Positions 1 to 7,972 of a stretch of DNA of 17,801 nt are shown one piece after another. The stretch's first letter is position 1, and the number at the start of each line of letters is the position of its first letter. The DNA lies in contig JAGHSL010000380.1 in NCBI GenBank assembly GCA_018065885.1, positions 1 through 17,801 on the forward strand, in the 5' to 3' direction. Position numbers and translations under genes: made by a program. The notes under the pieces were generated by a model. The model did not search any database. It saw only the letters and a list, made by a program, of their open reading frames with translations, and had not been told where the DNA came from. The stretch is from Candidatus Limimorpha equi. GTDB taxonomy: Bacteria; Bacteroidota; Bacteroidia; Bacteroidales; F082.

Positions 1-71
1 TGAAAACATTGTCCGTAGATTCGTCCTCCTAATATACTTGATAATAATAAGATGATTAATGCTTTTTTCAT
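1..71 (-). CDS. N-terminus of an exported protein (partial)
   Basis: Only the first 23 codons lie in the window; the gene runs off the left edge. The start reads MKKALIILLLSSILGG and continues RIYGQCF. This is a classic signal peptide: two lysines, a hydrophobic core, and a likely cleavage near Gly-Gln. A purine-rich AAAGAAG precedes the ATG. It lies 62 bases downstream of the Card1-like nuclease gene on the same strand, so co-transcription is possible. No function can be assigned from this fragment. Confidence 0.6.
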   Translation of the reverse strand, partial: MKKALIILLLSSILGGRIYGQCF

Positions 72-133
72 AGCTTCTTTGTTTTAAGTGTAAAAATGAT
101 CTACTTTTATGCTTTTTGTCAGAATAAAAACGC

Positions 134-1300
134 TCACTCTTTCGCAATCTCCACCATCCTATTAATCACTTTCTTAATGTTTTGCGGTTTTGTCAGGCAA
201 TTGTAGTCGCAGAATGAAATATCCATGTAGTTGGCCGTCTTTCTCCAATTGCCTTTGTAGTCTTTTTTCAGCGAAAAAATGTAGGAGTTGCTGATTCCAA
301 GCAGCACTTCTTTCAGGGCGCATACCTTGTAAACGATTTCATTGAACAAGCTTTCGCTGTTCACACCTGTCTTACATTCAATGACATACAGTTTGTTGGC
401 TTTCATGAAACAAACATCGAGTTCGTTGTTGTGTTTCAGTCCGTTGCTCGATATGTGAACGCCCATGGCAATGTCCTGTGGATTTACGGTTGCTTTTATC
501 AGATAGTAGACATATTCCTCAAACCATCCGCCAGTGAGGTATTCAATTTCTTCACGTTGCAGCGAATTTTTCATTTTCGGCACAAAACCGATGAATTCCA
601 GAAACTTGCTGAGATTCGGGATGGCCGTCATGTAATCTTTTGTCGGATGTTCGACTTCCGAAATCCTGATAAATTTCCAATTACGGTATTTTTCGCGCAA
701 AATATCCATTGCCTTATAATCGCCCTGACTGAGCAGATTTTGCGTAAACAAAGTGAATAGATGTTTTGCGAAGGCAGCGTCGCGCACGGCTTTTCGTGGC
801 TCGTTGGCATCGTGGTCCAAACCGTAAAGTTCGAAATATTCGCTGAGCGTCATGCGGTAGTCAATCGGGTAAACCACATCGTCGTTGTCGTAAATGCTGT
901 TGTCGAAAATGGTCTTTACGATTTGATTTTCACGGGTTTGCGTGTAGAAAAACAATGATTTGAAATCTTCAAAGACATGTTGCACTGACAAAGCCATGTA
1001 ACGCGAACCGCCTGCCAGATTGACGTAATATTCCGTTTCCTTGTTGAGTCTTTCCTTTATCTTGCGACAAATCAGTTCATATAGGAATTTTCCGTTTTCT
1101 CTTTCAATGATGATGGTTTCGAAATCGTTTTCGTTGATAGCCAATTGTTTGGTCAGAGTAGCAATGCTGTCGGCTTCTTCTTCGGTTGAAATGAAAAGGA
1201 ACTTATCGCCACTAGCGTGGACTTGTTTTGTGAATAGATAAGCTGGCAAAGGGTCGCTTTTATCAATGATGTTGACGATGGTTTTCGACATGACGGACAT
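134..1300 (-). CDS. Card1/Can2-like CARF-domain PD-(D/E)XK nuclease (DUF1887 type)
   Basis: This 388-residue soluble protein has no signal peptide. The N-terminal half looks like a CARF Rossmann domain. Its key motif NLAGGSR at residues 94-100 matches the N-x-[TA]GG-[TS]-[KR] signature that contacts cyclic oligoadenylate. The C-terminal third has a PD-(D/E)XK nuclease core: GGWFEE at 257-262, NELDV at 292-296 (Asp295) and ECK at 308-310 (Glu308, Lys310). Order and length match the Card1/Can2 family (DUF1887), which cuts nucleic acid when type III CRISPR Cas10 makes cyclic oligoadenylate. It follows pgk on the same strand after a palindromic spacer. The start is uncertain: Met4 (position 1291) is an alternative, and neither has a clear ribosome site. 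No cas10 or repeat array is seen here, so its activating signal must come from elsewhere. The family call rests on motifs only. Confidence 0.75.
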   Translation of the reverse strand: MSVMSKTIVNIIDKSDPLPAYLFTKQVHASGDKFLFISTEEEADSIATLTKQLAINENDFETIIIERENGKFLYELICRKIKERLNKETEYYVNLAGGSRYMALSVQHVFEDFKSLFFYTQTRENQIVKTIFDNSIYDNDDVVYPIDYRMTLSEYFELYGLDHDANEPRKAVRDAAFAKHLFTLFTQNLLSQGDYKAMDILREKYRNWKFIRISEVEHPTKDYMTAIPNLSKFLEFIGFVPKMKNSLQREEIEYLTGGWFEEYVYYLIKATVNPQDIAMGVHISSNGLKHNNELDVCFMKANKLYVIECKTGVNSESLFNEIVYKVCALKEVLLGISNSYIFSLKKDYKGNWRKTANYMDISFCDYNCLTKPQNIKKVINRMVEIAKE

Positions 1301-1306
1301 AATATT

Positions 1307-1415
1307 GCTTTTGGCTATTAGCTGCTGGCCACTGGCTTACCGATTCATTAAATAGAAGTTTTTTTCTATTTTAATGATTAGCTAAGCCAAAAGCCAAAGG
1401 CTAATAGCCAAAAGC
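1307..1415. repeat. 109-bp imperfect palindrome between pgk and the Card1-like gene
   Basis: The outer 16 bases (1307-1322, GCTTTTGGCTATTAGC) are perfectly inverted at 1400-1415. Inward, the arms keep pairing through GGCTTA (1334-1339) against TAAGCC (1383-1388), and TCATTAAATAGAA near 1345-1357 against a near-complement after the T-run. The whole spacer can fold into one long hairpin with a T-rich loop. It could act as a terminator for pgk, a processing site, or a MITE-like element. Each arm repeats the word GGCTATTAGC or GGCTTTTGGC. Confidence 0.75.
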
Positions 1416-1431
1416 AGATGAAATTAATAAA

Positions 1432-2683
1432 TCATTTCTTAATGGCAGCAATGCCAGGCAGTTCTTTGCCTTCGATGGCTTCGAGCAAAGCGCCGCCGCC
1501 GGTTGAAACGTAACTTACGCGGTTGGCCAAGCCGAACTTGTTGATGCAGCTGACGCTGTCGCCGCCGCCAATCAGAGAATAAGCGCCGTTCTGTTCGGTA
1601 GCTTCAACAATGGCATCGGCCAATGCTTTTGAACCTTCGGCAAATTTGTCGAATTCAAATACGCCGCAAGGTCCGTTCCATAAAATGGTCTTCGATTGCT
1701 TGATGATGCCAGCATAGAATTTACGGCTTTCAGGACCGCAATCCATGCCTTCCCAACCGTCAGGAACGTTCATTGGATCAACGACTTGCGTGTTGGCATC
1801 ATTGGAGAATTTGTCGCCAACCACGACATCGAACGAAAGGTAAAGGTTCACGCCTTTGTCCTTTGCTTTTTGTAGAATTTCAGGGCGAAGTCAAGCTTAT
1901 CGTCTTCGCAAATCGAATTGCCGATTTTGCCGCCGAGGGCTTTCTTGAAGGTATAAGTCATGCCACCGCAAAGAATGAGGTTGTCAACCTTTGTGAGCAG
2001 GTTTTCGATGATGTCAATCTTTGTGGAAACCTTCGAACCACCCATGATGGCTGTAAATGGACGTTGGATTTCGTTCATTACTTTGTTGACGGCTGCCACT
2101 TCCTTGCCCATCAGGTAGCCGAACATCTTGTGGTCGGCATCGAAATAATCGGCAATCAAAGCGGTGGAAGAGTGGGCGCGGTGTGCGGTGCCGAAAACGT
2201 CGTTGATGTAGTAATCGCATAGCTTGCCAAGGTCTTGGTGAATTCCTTTTGCGAGGCTTTCAAGGCTTTCTTGGCTTCGTCGTAGCCTTCTTCGCCTTTT
2301 TCAATGCCGCGTGGCTTGCCTTCTTCCTCGGCATAAAAGCGAAGATTTTCGAGCAGCAGGACATTGCCAGGCTGCATGGCAGCGACCTTATCGGCGGCTT
2401 TTGCGCAGTCTTCGGCAAATGCTACGTCTTTTCCGACAAGTTCCTTCAGATGGGCCAAAATCGGCTTCATGGAGAAATTCGGGTCTGGGTTTTTCTTCGG
2501 GCGGCCAAGGTGCGACATCAGGATGATCATGCCTTTGTCGTTGATGACTTTCTGGATGGTCGGCATGGCTGCACGCATACGGGTGTCGTCGGTAATATTG
2601 AAGTTTTCGTCCAATGGGACGTTGAAATCGACGCGTACGACAACGCGCTTGTTTTCAAAGTTTACTTGATTAATGTTTATCAT
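1432..2683 (-). pseudogene. pgk: phosphoglycerate kinase, interrupted by two 1-base deletions
   Basis: The product would transfer phosphate between 1,3-bisphosphoglycerate and ADP in glycolysis. Fragment one (2683 to about 2217) has RVDFNVPL and SHLGRPK, the N-domain substrate loops. Fragment two (about 2217 to 1881) has IMGGSKVSTK. Fragment three (about 1881 to 1432) has NGPCGVFE, GGGDSV and STGGGA, the nucleotide-binding C-domain. The breaks are a missing base in an Ala codon (SYA-DYY, near 2217) and a missing G at a CTG-GAA junction (near 1881). Restoring both gives one 417-residue frame, the usual family length, with all motifs kept. Two isolated 1-base losses in an otherwise intact, normally essential gene suggest sequencing or assembly error more than true decay. 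The start lies 12 bases after the lipid kinase stop, so the two genes are probably co-transcribed. Confidence 0.93.
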
Positions 2684-2695
2684 AATGTTATGTAT

Positions 2696-3679
2696 TTAGG
2701 ATTTTTCAATGTGTGCTTTTCTTCCCGCGTTTTGCTTGACAAGCATGTTGACTGCTTTTGAAAGAATTTCGAAATCGAAAGGCGAGTTTGTGAACGTTTC
2801 GCCTTCAGTTTCAAGGAATAAAGAGTGTTCTGGCTTTGACATGATTTTGATTTTTCTGCCTCGGAATGTTGAAACCTGTTTCATTTTATGAATGAAAGTT
2901 CCATCGAAAATGCTGTTGATTTTCGTGACGAAACAAAAAAACGGTACTTCCTTGATGACCGTGATGTCGAAAAGTCCGTCGTCGGGAATGGAATTGGGCA
3001 TCATCATCATGCCTCCGCCGATGAATTTTCCGTTTCCGACAGAAAGGCTCAAAATCCTGTCGTTGAAGACTTCTTTTCCGTCTATTTCAATCACGATGTG
3101 TGGTGTCTTGAATTTCAAAAGACAGGAAGCCGTGTTCAGCAAGTACCTGATTCTGCCGCCTTTGCCTTGCTGTTTCATGATGTTGGTCTTTTCGCAGACC
3201 ATCTCGTCCAAACCAGTTCCTGCGGCATTCAAGAAATAACGTGTCTTTGGGTCGCCATCGTTGTAATAGGTAACTTTTCCGATGTCGTGGGCGAAAATAT
3301 GTCCTGCTTTCAGGATTTTCACGATTTTCTGGTAATCTGTCGGAAAATCGAAAGTCTTGACCCAGTCGTTGCCTGTTCCGACTGGAATCGTGCCCATCGT
3401 GATTTCGTTGGTTGGAACCGTGTTTTGTGTGAAAATGCCGTTGATGACTTCGTTGTTGGTGCCGTCGCCGCCCACGGAAATGATTTTGCGGAAACCTTTT
3501 TCGGCAATGCCTTGCCTGACAATTTCGATGGCATGACCTTGATGTTCCGTTACAACAGCCTCAAAATCAAAGCCTTCTTCTAATAAAATCTGTTTTATCG
3601 TTGGCCAATCCTTTTCTCCCCTTCCAATGCAAGCCTTAGGATTGACGACAACTAACCATTTGTTGTTTTCTTCGTTCAT
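2696..3679 (-). CDS. Diacylglycerol/lipid kinase family protein (YegS/BmrU-like)
   Basis: This 327-residue cytosolic or membrane-associated enzyme belongs to the DAGK catalytic family, which uses ATP to phosphorylate a lipid hydroxyl (diacylglycerol, sphingoid base or a related lipid). Evidence is VVNPKACIGRG at the N-terminus (phosphate loop region), the hallmark GGDGTNNEV at residues 70-78, and PVGTGND at 99-105. The C-terminal beta-sandwich domain is present, with GGGMMMMPNS and DDGLFDI. Length is normal for the family. It starts at ATG 3677-3679, about 20 bases after a TATCTTTG -7 box. pgk follows after 12 bases, so this gene is probably first in a short operon. The exact lipid substrate cannot be told from sequence. 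Confidence 0.92.
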   Translation of the reverse strand: MNEENNKWLVVVNPKACIGRGEKDWPTIKQILLEEGFDFEAVVTEHQGHAIEIVRQGIAEKGFRKIISVGGDGTNNEVINGIFTQNTVPTNEITMGTIPVGTGNDWVKTFDFPTDYQKIVKILKAGHIFAHDIGKVTYYNDGDPKTRYFLNAAGTGLDEMVCEKTNIMKQQGKGGRIRYLLNTASCLLKFKTPHIVIEIDGKEVFNDRILSLSVGNGKFIGGGMMMMPNSIPDDGLFDITVIKEVPFFCFVTKINSIFDGTFIHKMKQVSTFRGRKIKIMSKPEHSLFLETEGETFTNSPFDFEILSKAVNMLVKQNAGRKAHIEKS

Positions 3680-3698
3680 TCGGAGATAAAATTTGCGT

Positions 3699-3706
3699 CA
3701 AAGATA
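3699..3706 (-). promoter_or_regulatory. -7 promoter box (TATCTTTG) for the lipid kinase-pgk unit
   Basis: On the minus strand TATCTTTG matches the Bacteroidota -7 consensus TAnnTTTG exactly. It lies 19 bases upstream of the lipid kinase ATG. No convincing -33 TTTG at the usual 19-21 base spacing was found, so the call rests on the -7 box and position. Confidence 0.5.
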
Positions 3707-3761
3707 GTAAAAGTTTTTATTAGTTTTTTGTTTTGGGCAAACATAAATTCGAAAAAAGGAA

Positions 3762-3839
3762 AAACGCAAATTTCCACAAATGAACCAATAATTGTTTGTT
3801 GTTCATTTATTAATGGATAATTATTGGAAATTTGCGTTT
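3762..3839. terminator. Long hairpin after the LRR gene, probable terminator or palindromic repeat
   Basis: AAACGCAAATTTCC (3762-3775) is perfectly inverted at 3826-3839. Inside, CCAATAATT pairs with AATTATTGG, and a second overlapping pair AAATGAAC/GTTCATTT exists, so alternative folds compete. It starts 13 bases downstream of the LRR stop codon and before the lipid kinase promoter, which suits a terminator. A clean U-tract is absent, so it may instead be a palindromic intergenic repeat. Confidence 0.5.
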
Positions 3840-3852
3840 AACCCCTTCGTCT

Positions 3853-6402
3853 TTAATAGTAAGTGATATTCAAATCCAAACGTTTCTCCTGCAACTTTTC
3901 TATGGTCTTGTTTCTCACTCTCGTGTTGTAGACTTTCAGCTGTTTCAGCGATGCCAGATCTTCAATCGGTGAAAGGTTTTTCACATCGGTGTTGTTGATG
4001 AAAAGTTTTTCCAAATTCACTAATCCAGTCAACGGCTTCAATGAACTGACAGGTGTTCCGCTGGCGTTCAATGTGTTGAGGTTGAGCATGTTCTTCAGCG
4101 GATCCAATTCGTCGATTTGCGTGTTTTCGATATTCAGCAGTACCAATGCGGTGTCCATTTCAATAGGTTCCAAGCTCTTGACGGGCGTGTTCGGAATGTT
4201 GAGTTCTTTCAGGTAAATCTTGTTTGAAAGCGGATTCAAATCCCTGATGCTCTGGTTGTTTGCGGTGAGCGATTCAATCCAGGTCAAATCTGCAATCGGA
4301 GCCAACGATTCGATTTGCATTTCTGGGTCGATGGTGATTTCGCGCAAGTCGAGGATTTGCTGCAACTGTAAATCGGTCGGCATGGTTGAAGTATACGGAA
4401 CGTGTGCTCTGAAAATTTCTCTCCAAGTGTCGTCGATGTTTGTCCACCATAGTTTTAAGTCTTCCGTCTGATAAACAACGGTAACTTGTTTTTGAACTTC
4501 TTTCAGTGCCACCACATTGTGTTTTTTAATGTTGGTGCTGTCGGCCCAAACGGTTTCCAGATTTGCATCTGTCGCTAATGGTGTCAGGTTGGTAATCGGC
4601 GTGTTCTCGATGTTCAGTTCGCGCAAACTGTTCATGTCTTGCAATGGACTTAAATCGTCAACGAAAGTGTTTTTCAGAATGAGGTTTTCCAAGTTGAACA
4701 TGCCTTGCAAAGCCATCAGGTTGCTGATTTCGGTGTTCGAAATGTTGAGTTTCTGCAAGTTCGTTAAACGGCTGACAGGCAGCAGGTTCTGAATGTATGG
4801 ATTGCCCGAAAGGTCGAGCTCCTTCATGTTGATGATTTCATGCAGTTGCTCGGTGGTAGGTTCCGATTCCAAATTGATTTGTTTCGAGAAAATAGCTTTC
4901 CAGTAAATCGGCAGGTTGTTCCACCATTCGCGCAAGGCTTCCGTGTCGTAAATGACTAAGGTATAAGGGTTTTCCTTAGTGTAAGCACTGGCTTCTTCGA
5001 TGCCGATTTTGGTTTTGTCGCAATAGATTTTTCCAAGGCGGCGATGGTTTTTTACAGGCGTCAAATCCTTGATGTTGGTGTTGCTGCAATATAGTTCGCG
5101 CAGGTTTTCTAATTCGTTTAGGGCTTGCAGATTGCTGACGGCGGTTCCCGAAACGTTCACGCTTTGCAGGGTTGTCATGTCTGTCAAGGCCGAAAGGTCG
5201 CGAATGGTGGTGTTGCTCACGTCGATGGAAACAAGGTGTTCCAAATCCTGAATCGGCGAAATGCCGCTGATTTTACTGCCGCTGGCATTGAGTTGGGTCA
5301 GTTCGGGGCAGTTTTTCACATCTCTCAGACTGTTGACCAAAGTATTGGCAATGTTTAGTTTTTTCAAGCCTCTCAGCGATTGTAGGACTGAAATGTCATC
5401 AATCACGGTGTTGGCGATTTCGAGTTCTTCCAAAGTGATGTCGTATTTCAATGCCGAAATGTCAGTAATCAGCGTGGAATTGGCGCGTAAAACCTTTAGT
5501 TTGTTGGCACTGCGCAAAGGCGAAATGTCTTCGATAGATGTGCCTGAAATGTCGAGGTTGACCAAATCGGAAAGTTCGTTTAATGGCTCTGCGCTGATGA
5601 TTTCGCGGATGCCTGAAATGTCGACGTTTTGTTTTTGCGTGACCAATTTCAGTTTGCTGTCGAGTTCGGCCATGTCGTTTTTGAAGACTTTATCGCGCAT
5701 TTCCGTGCCATTGATGGGGTCTTCAACAGGATAGGAAGCAATGAAATCGGTGGCGGTAATCATGCCGACGGTCTCAATCGGGATGCTGTCGTAAAGCTTT
5801 ATGCCTTCGCCCAATCTCTTTTTCCAATTGCCTGAAAGTGTGTTCCACCAGTTTCTAAGTTCCTCTTTTTCATTGATTTTCGAAGTGTAGATGCTGGCAA
5901 TTTTCAGGTTGCTGTTCTGGCGGTCGAGGTTGATTTCGATGAAACGGTTTTTCACGTTGTCAACCTTTTCATTGTTGATGGTGACTGCAGTCAAATGGCG
6001 GGTCAGATTCACCTTGAAGAAAATCGAGCCATCTTCCCTCGTGCTGTTGGCAATGTTTTGAATATCAAACTGAAACATGGCTTTCTTGAAGAAAAAGTCG
6101 ATGTCTTTCAGATAGGCCTGAACGTCTTTGTTAATAGGTGTCTTGCGGTTGTTGTCCAAGTCGTCTTCGATCTGAACCTTATCATCAATGAAGATTTTGC
6201 TCCAGCTTTCCGTGAAAATGATTTCCTTTTCCTGAGCTGTCGAGGTCGTGTCGCCTATGAAGTTCAAAGTTTCTTCAAAATAGGTGATCATACTCCGCAC
6301 TTCGGCTTCGTATTTCTGCATTTCGTCTTTCGAAAGTTTCTGTGCCTGGCACAATCCAATCAGGCAAAATAAAGCTATGATGGTTAAAAAAATCTTTTTC
6401 AT
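3853..6402 (-). CDS. Exported leucine-rich-repeat protein with NTF2-like N-terminus and three Trp-Trp caps
   Basis: This 849-residue protein has a signal peptide (MKKIFLTIIALF..., cleavage near CQAQ, residue 20). Residues about 30-175 look like an NTF2-like alpha-beta domain. Three blocks of internalin-style repeats (LxxLxxLNISNTxIxxLxPL, about 22 residues each) follow at about 274-460, 525-625 and 684-830. Before each block is a Trp-rich cap: LRNWW (182-186), LREWW (490-494) and LKLWW (649-653), each followed by xxLxxxW and a basic stretch. Each of the first two LRR blocks ends in a strand such as LVIYDTE or VVYQTE leading into the next cap, and the protein ends on the matching LNITYY. LRR surfaces bind other macromolecules, so a role in adhesion or protein scaffolding is likely but inferred. 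Its ATG overlaps the upstream gene's stop by 4 bases, which suggests translational coupling. Confidence 0.85.
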   Translation of the reverse strand: MKKIFLTIIALFCLIGLCQAQKLSKDEMQKYEAEVRSMITYFEETLNFIGDTTSTAQEKEIIFTESWSKIFIDDKVQIEDDLDNNRKTPINKDVQAYLKDIDFFFKKAMFQFDIQNIANSTREDGSIFFKVNLTRHLTAVTINNEKVDNVKNRFIEINLDRQNSNLKIASIYTSKINEKEELRNWWNTLSGNWKKRLGEGIKLYDSIPIETVGMITATDFIASYPVEDPINGTEMRDKVFKNDMAELDSKLKLVTQKQNVDISGIREIISAEPLNELSDLVNLDISGTSIEDISPLRSANKLKVLRANSTLITDISALKYDITLEELEIANTVIDDISVLQSLRGLKKLNIANTLVNSLRDVKNCPELTQLNASGSKISGISPIQDLEHLVSIDVSNTTIRDLSALTDMTTLQSVNVSGTAVSNLQALNELENLRELYCSNTNIKDLTPVKNHRRLGKIYCDKTKIGIEEASAYTKENPYTLVIYDTEALREWWNNLPIYWKAIFSKQINLESEPTTEQLHEIINMKELDLSGNPYIQNLLPVSRLTNLQKLNISNTEISNLMALQGMFNLENLILKNTFVDDLSPLQDMNSLRELNIENTPITNLTPLATDANLETVWADSTNIKKHNVVALKEVQKQVTVVYQTEDLKLWWTNIDDTWREIFRAHVPYTSTMPTDLQLQQILDLREITIDPEMQIESLAPIADLTWIESLTANNQSIRDLNPLSNKIYLKELNIPNTPVKSLEPIEMDTALVLLNIENTQIDELDPLKNMLNLNTLNASGTPVSSLKPLTGLVNLEKLFINNTDVKNLSPIEDLASLKQLKVYNTRVRNKTIEKLQEKRLDLNITYY

Positions 6403-7232
6403 GGTTGGTAGAATTTGATAAGGTTGGCCTTTTCTTTTTCAGGCATATAAATGATGTTCGACATGAGCCAGCCGGAGTTGGTGCCCGAGCGGTTGAACCA
6501 CGACACTTCGAAATACCAGTCCTTGATTTGGAAGACGTGGAATTTCACAGAATCGACTTGCTGGAATTTCAGGTTTCCTTTCTTGATTTCGTAGAAAAAT
6601 AAGGTCAGGTAATCGGGTTGGTATTCCTTGGATGCGTAATATTCAATGACTTCAGGTGTCTGGAAGGCTTTGTAGATGTTCATGAAATCGAGTTCGTGAC
6701 TCATCGGGTGCAGGAAATATTTTTCCTTTTCAGCGATTTCACCATTTGGGAAAAGTTTGTTGTATTCGGAAAAATAGACATTGGTCAGCACCCATTTTGA
6801 GCCGAGGCCTTCCTTTTCGATGGTCAGAATCATTGAGATGGGCACTGTTTTTCCGTTGTATTTGAAAGTTGCCGAAACTTCCGAAAACCATCTGCCGCCC
6901 AAGAAAGTCATGTAGCCGGAATCGTCTTTCGTGACGTCTTCAATGAAATAGCGTTCCAGTTCCGAATTGATGCCGAATTTTTCGTGGTCGAACAGAATGG
7001 GCAGTGACTGTTGCCGCATTTCGTTGCTGCGGTATTTCGGGTCTTTCGGGTTTAGCTTGTAGCCAAACTGGTCTTCTTCGTAATTGAAGCGTCGCATAAA
7101 CTGCCCCATCTGTTTGGTCATGGCATACAGTTCGGTTTCATCTTTAATGAAATTGCCAACGGTTTGGGCCACAGCCGAATATGAGCTTATGGCACACAAA
7201 ACCACGATGATTATCATCCGAAATCTTTTCAT
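6399..7232 (-). CDS. Exported protein of unknown function, possible tandem NTF2-like domains
   Basis: I start this at the ATG at 7230-7232 (MKRFRMIIIVVLCAISSYS, then AVAQ), because it gives a clean signal peptide. A longer reading to 7280 adds 16 residues that run into a palindromic repeat. The mature protein is about 254 residues and has no recognised catalytic motif. Two halves look similar in plan: helices, then a strand-rich stretch (GGRWFSEVSATFKYNGK; later VKFHVFQIKDWYFEVSWF) ending in KWVLTNVYF or GWLMSNIIY. That pattern suggests two NTF2-like folds, which is an inference. It sits third in a four-gene minus-strand cluster of exported proteins and overlaps the LRR gene start by 4 bases (ATGA). 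Confidence 0.75.
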   Translation of the reverse strand: MKRFRMIIIVVLCAISSYSAVAQTVGNFIKDETELYAMTKQMGQFMRRFNYEEDQFGYKLNPKDPKYRSNEMRQQSLPILFDHEKFGINSELERYFIEDVTKDDSGYMTFLGGRWFSEVSATFKYNGKTVPISMILTIEKEGLGSKWVLTNVYFSEYNKLFPNGEIAEKEKYFLHPMSHELDFMNIYKAFQTPEVIEYYASKEYQPDYLTLFFYEIKKGNLKFQQVDSVKFHVFQIKDWYFEVSWFNRSGTNSGWLMSNIIYMPEKEKANLIKFYQP

Positions 7233-7277
7233 CTGAAAAACCAATTTATGGGGGTTCGAGGTTGCGGGGGTTCGAGA

Positions 7278-7335
7278 CATCGAGGCTACGGGGTTACGAA
7301 GATTTTTATGACCTCGTGACCTCGTTGCCTCGTAT
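7278..7335. repeat. CGAG-word palindromic repeat (copy 1)
   Basis: GGTTACGAAG (7292-7301) faces CCTCGTGACC (7312-7321), and CGAGGC-TACG faces CGTTGCCTCG further out. Related words continue on the left to about 7251. The element lies inside the four-gene cluster, between the 191- and 277-residue protein genes. It uses the same CGAGGC vocabulary as the better palindrome at 13868-13927. Confidence 0.6.
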
Positions 7336-7348
7336 TCCCGTGACCTTG

Positions 7349-7924
7349 TTATCTGTTTGTCGTTTCCTTGACGCGCATGTCGCCGAGCAAAACATCCCAG
7401 AAGCCGATGGTGCGGCCACCGATTTGTGTTTCCTTGCGCTTCACGTACACGGTGATGTCTTTCTTGGTCGTGTCTTTGTAGACCAAGTTGCCTTCTGCAT
7501 CGTAGCCTCTGAAGGTTTGGAAAATGGTGATGACACCGACGTAGGTTCCATCAGGTTGACGCTGTAAGTCGCTAACATACTCGATGTTGTACCATTCAAT
7601 TTCAACGCGGTCGTAGTTCAGGCGCATGAGACGCTCGAAATATTTGCGCACTCTGTAATACTGAATTGTGTTTGATGACAGCGATGAAACGCCGATTTCA
7701 GCGTCGCTCATAAACAGTTCCTCAGCGCGGTCGATGACGCGGTTTGCTTCGCTGAAAGGTGTGTCTTTCGATCCTGCAATTTTGATGTATTTGCTCAGGT
7801 CTCTGACTTTTTCCAATGCCAGACTGTCGATGGCCTGTTTGCGTTCGAAACTCAGTTCATCTTGTGCAATGGCACTGCCGACAACGAATAATGCAATGAC
7901 TAATGTTGCTAATATCTTTTTCAT
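7349..7924 (-). CDS. Exported small protein, NTF2-like fold suspected
   Basis: This has 191 residues from the ATG at 7922-7924, which I prefer over an ATG 8 codons upstream. It follows an AGAAAGGA ribosome site and opens with MKKILATLVIALF, with cleavage near AIAQ (residue 20). The mature part has helices (RVIDRAEELFMSDAEIGV, then RVRKYFERLMRL). Strands follow: VEIEWYNIEYVSDL, GTYVGVITIFQTF, KKDITVYVKRK and FWDVLLGDMRV. This helix-then-sheet order, with DGTYVG before the central strands, resembles NTF2/SnoaL-like proteins. No catalytic residues stand out, so a binding or structural role is more likely than an enzyme. It lies 48 bases after the lipoprotein gene and shares strand and export with its neighbours. 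Confidence 0.78.
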   Translation of the reverse strand: MKKILATLVIALFVVGSAIAQDELSFERKQAIDSLALEKVRDLSKYIKIAGSKDTPFSEANRVIDRAEELFMSDAEIGVSSLSSNTIQYYRVRKYFERLMRLNYDRVEIEWYNIEYVSDLQRQPDGTYVGVITIFQTFRGYDAEGNLVYKDTTKKDITVYVKRKETQIGGRTIGFWDVLLGDMRVKETTNR

Positions 7925-7972
7925 TTTTATTTCCTTTCTAATTGACAAACAATAATTTAACTACGATTTACC

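Noticed and set aside
2014..2220. 68-codon frame inside pgk starting at the first frameshift
   Set aside because: It is the third frame of the pgk region and gives an arginine-rich sequence with no homology; the true frame continues in fragment two.
4220..5734. Several plus-strand open frames opposite the LRR gene
   Set aside because: They mirror the repeating LRR codons on the other strand and carry no independent motif.
7233..7280. Upstream ATG for the 277-residue exported protein
   Set aside because: The 16 extra residues run into the CGAG repeat and would bury the signal peptide.
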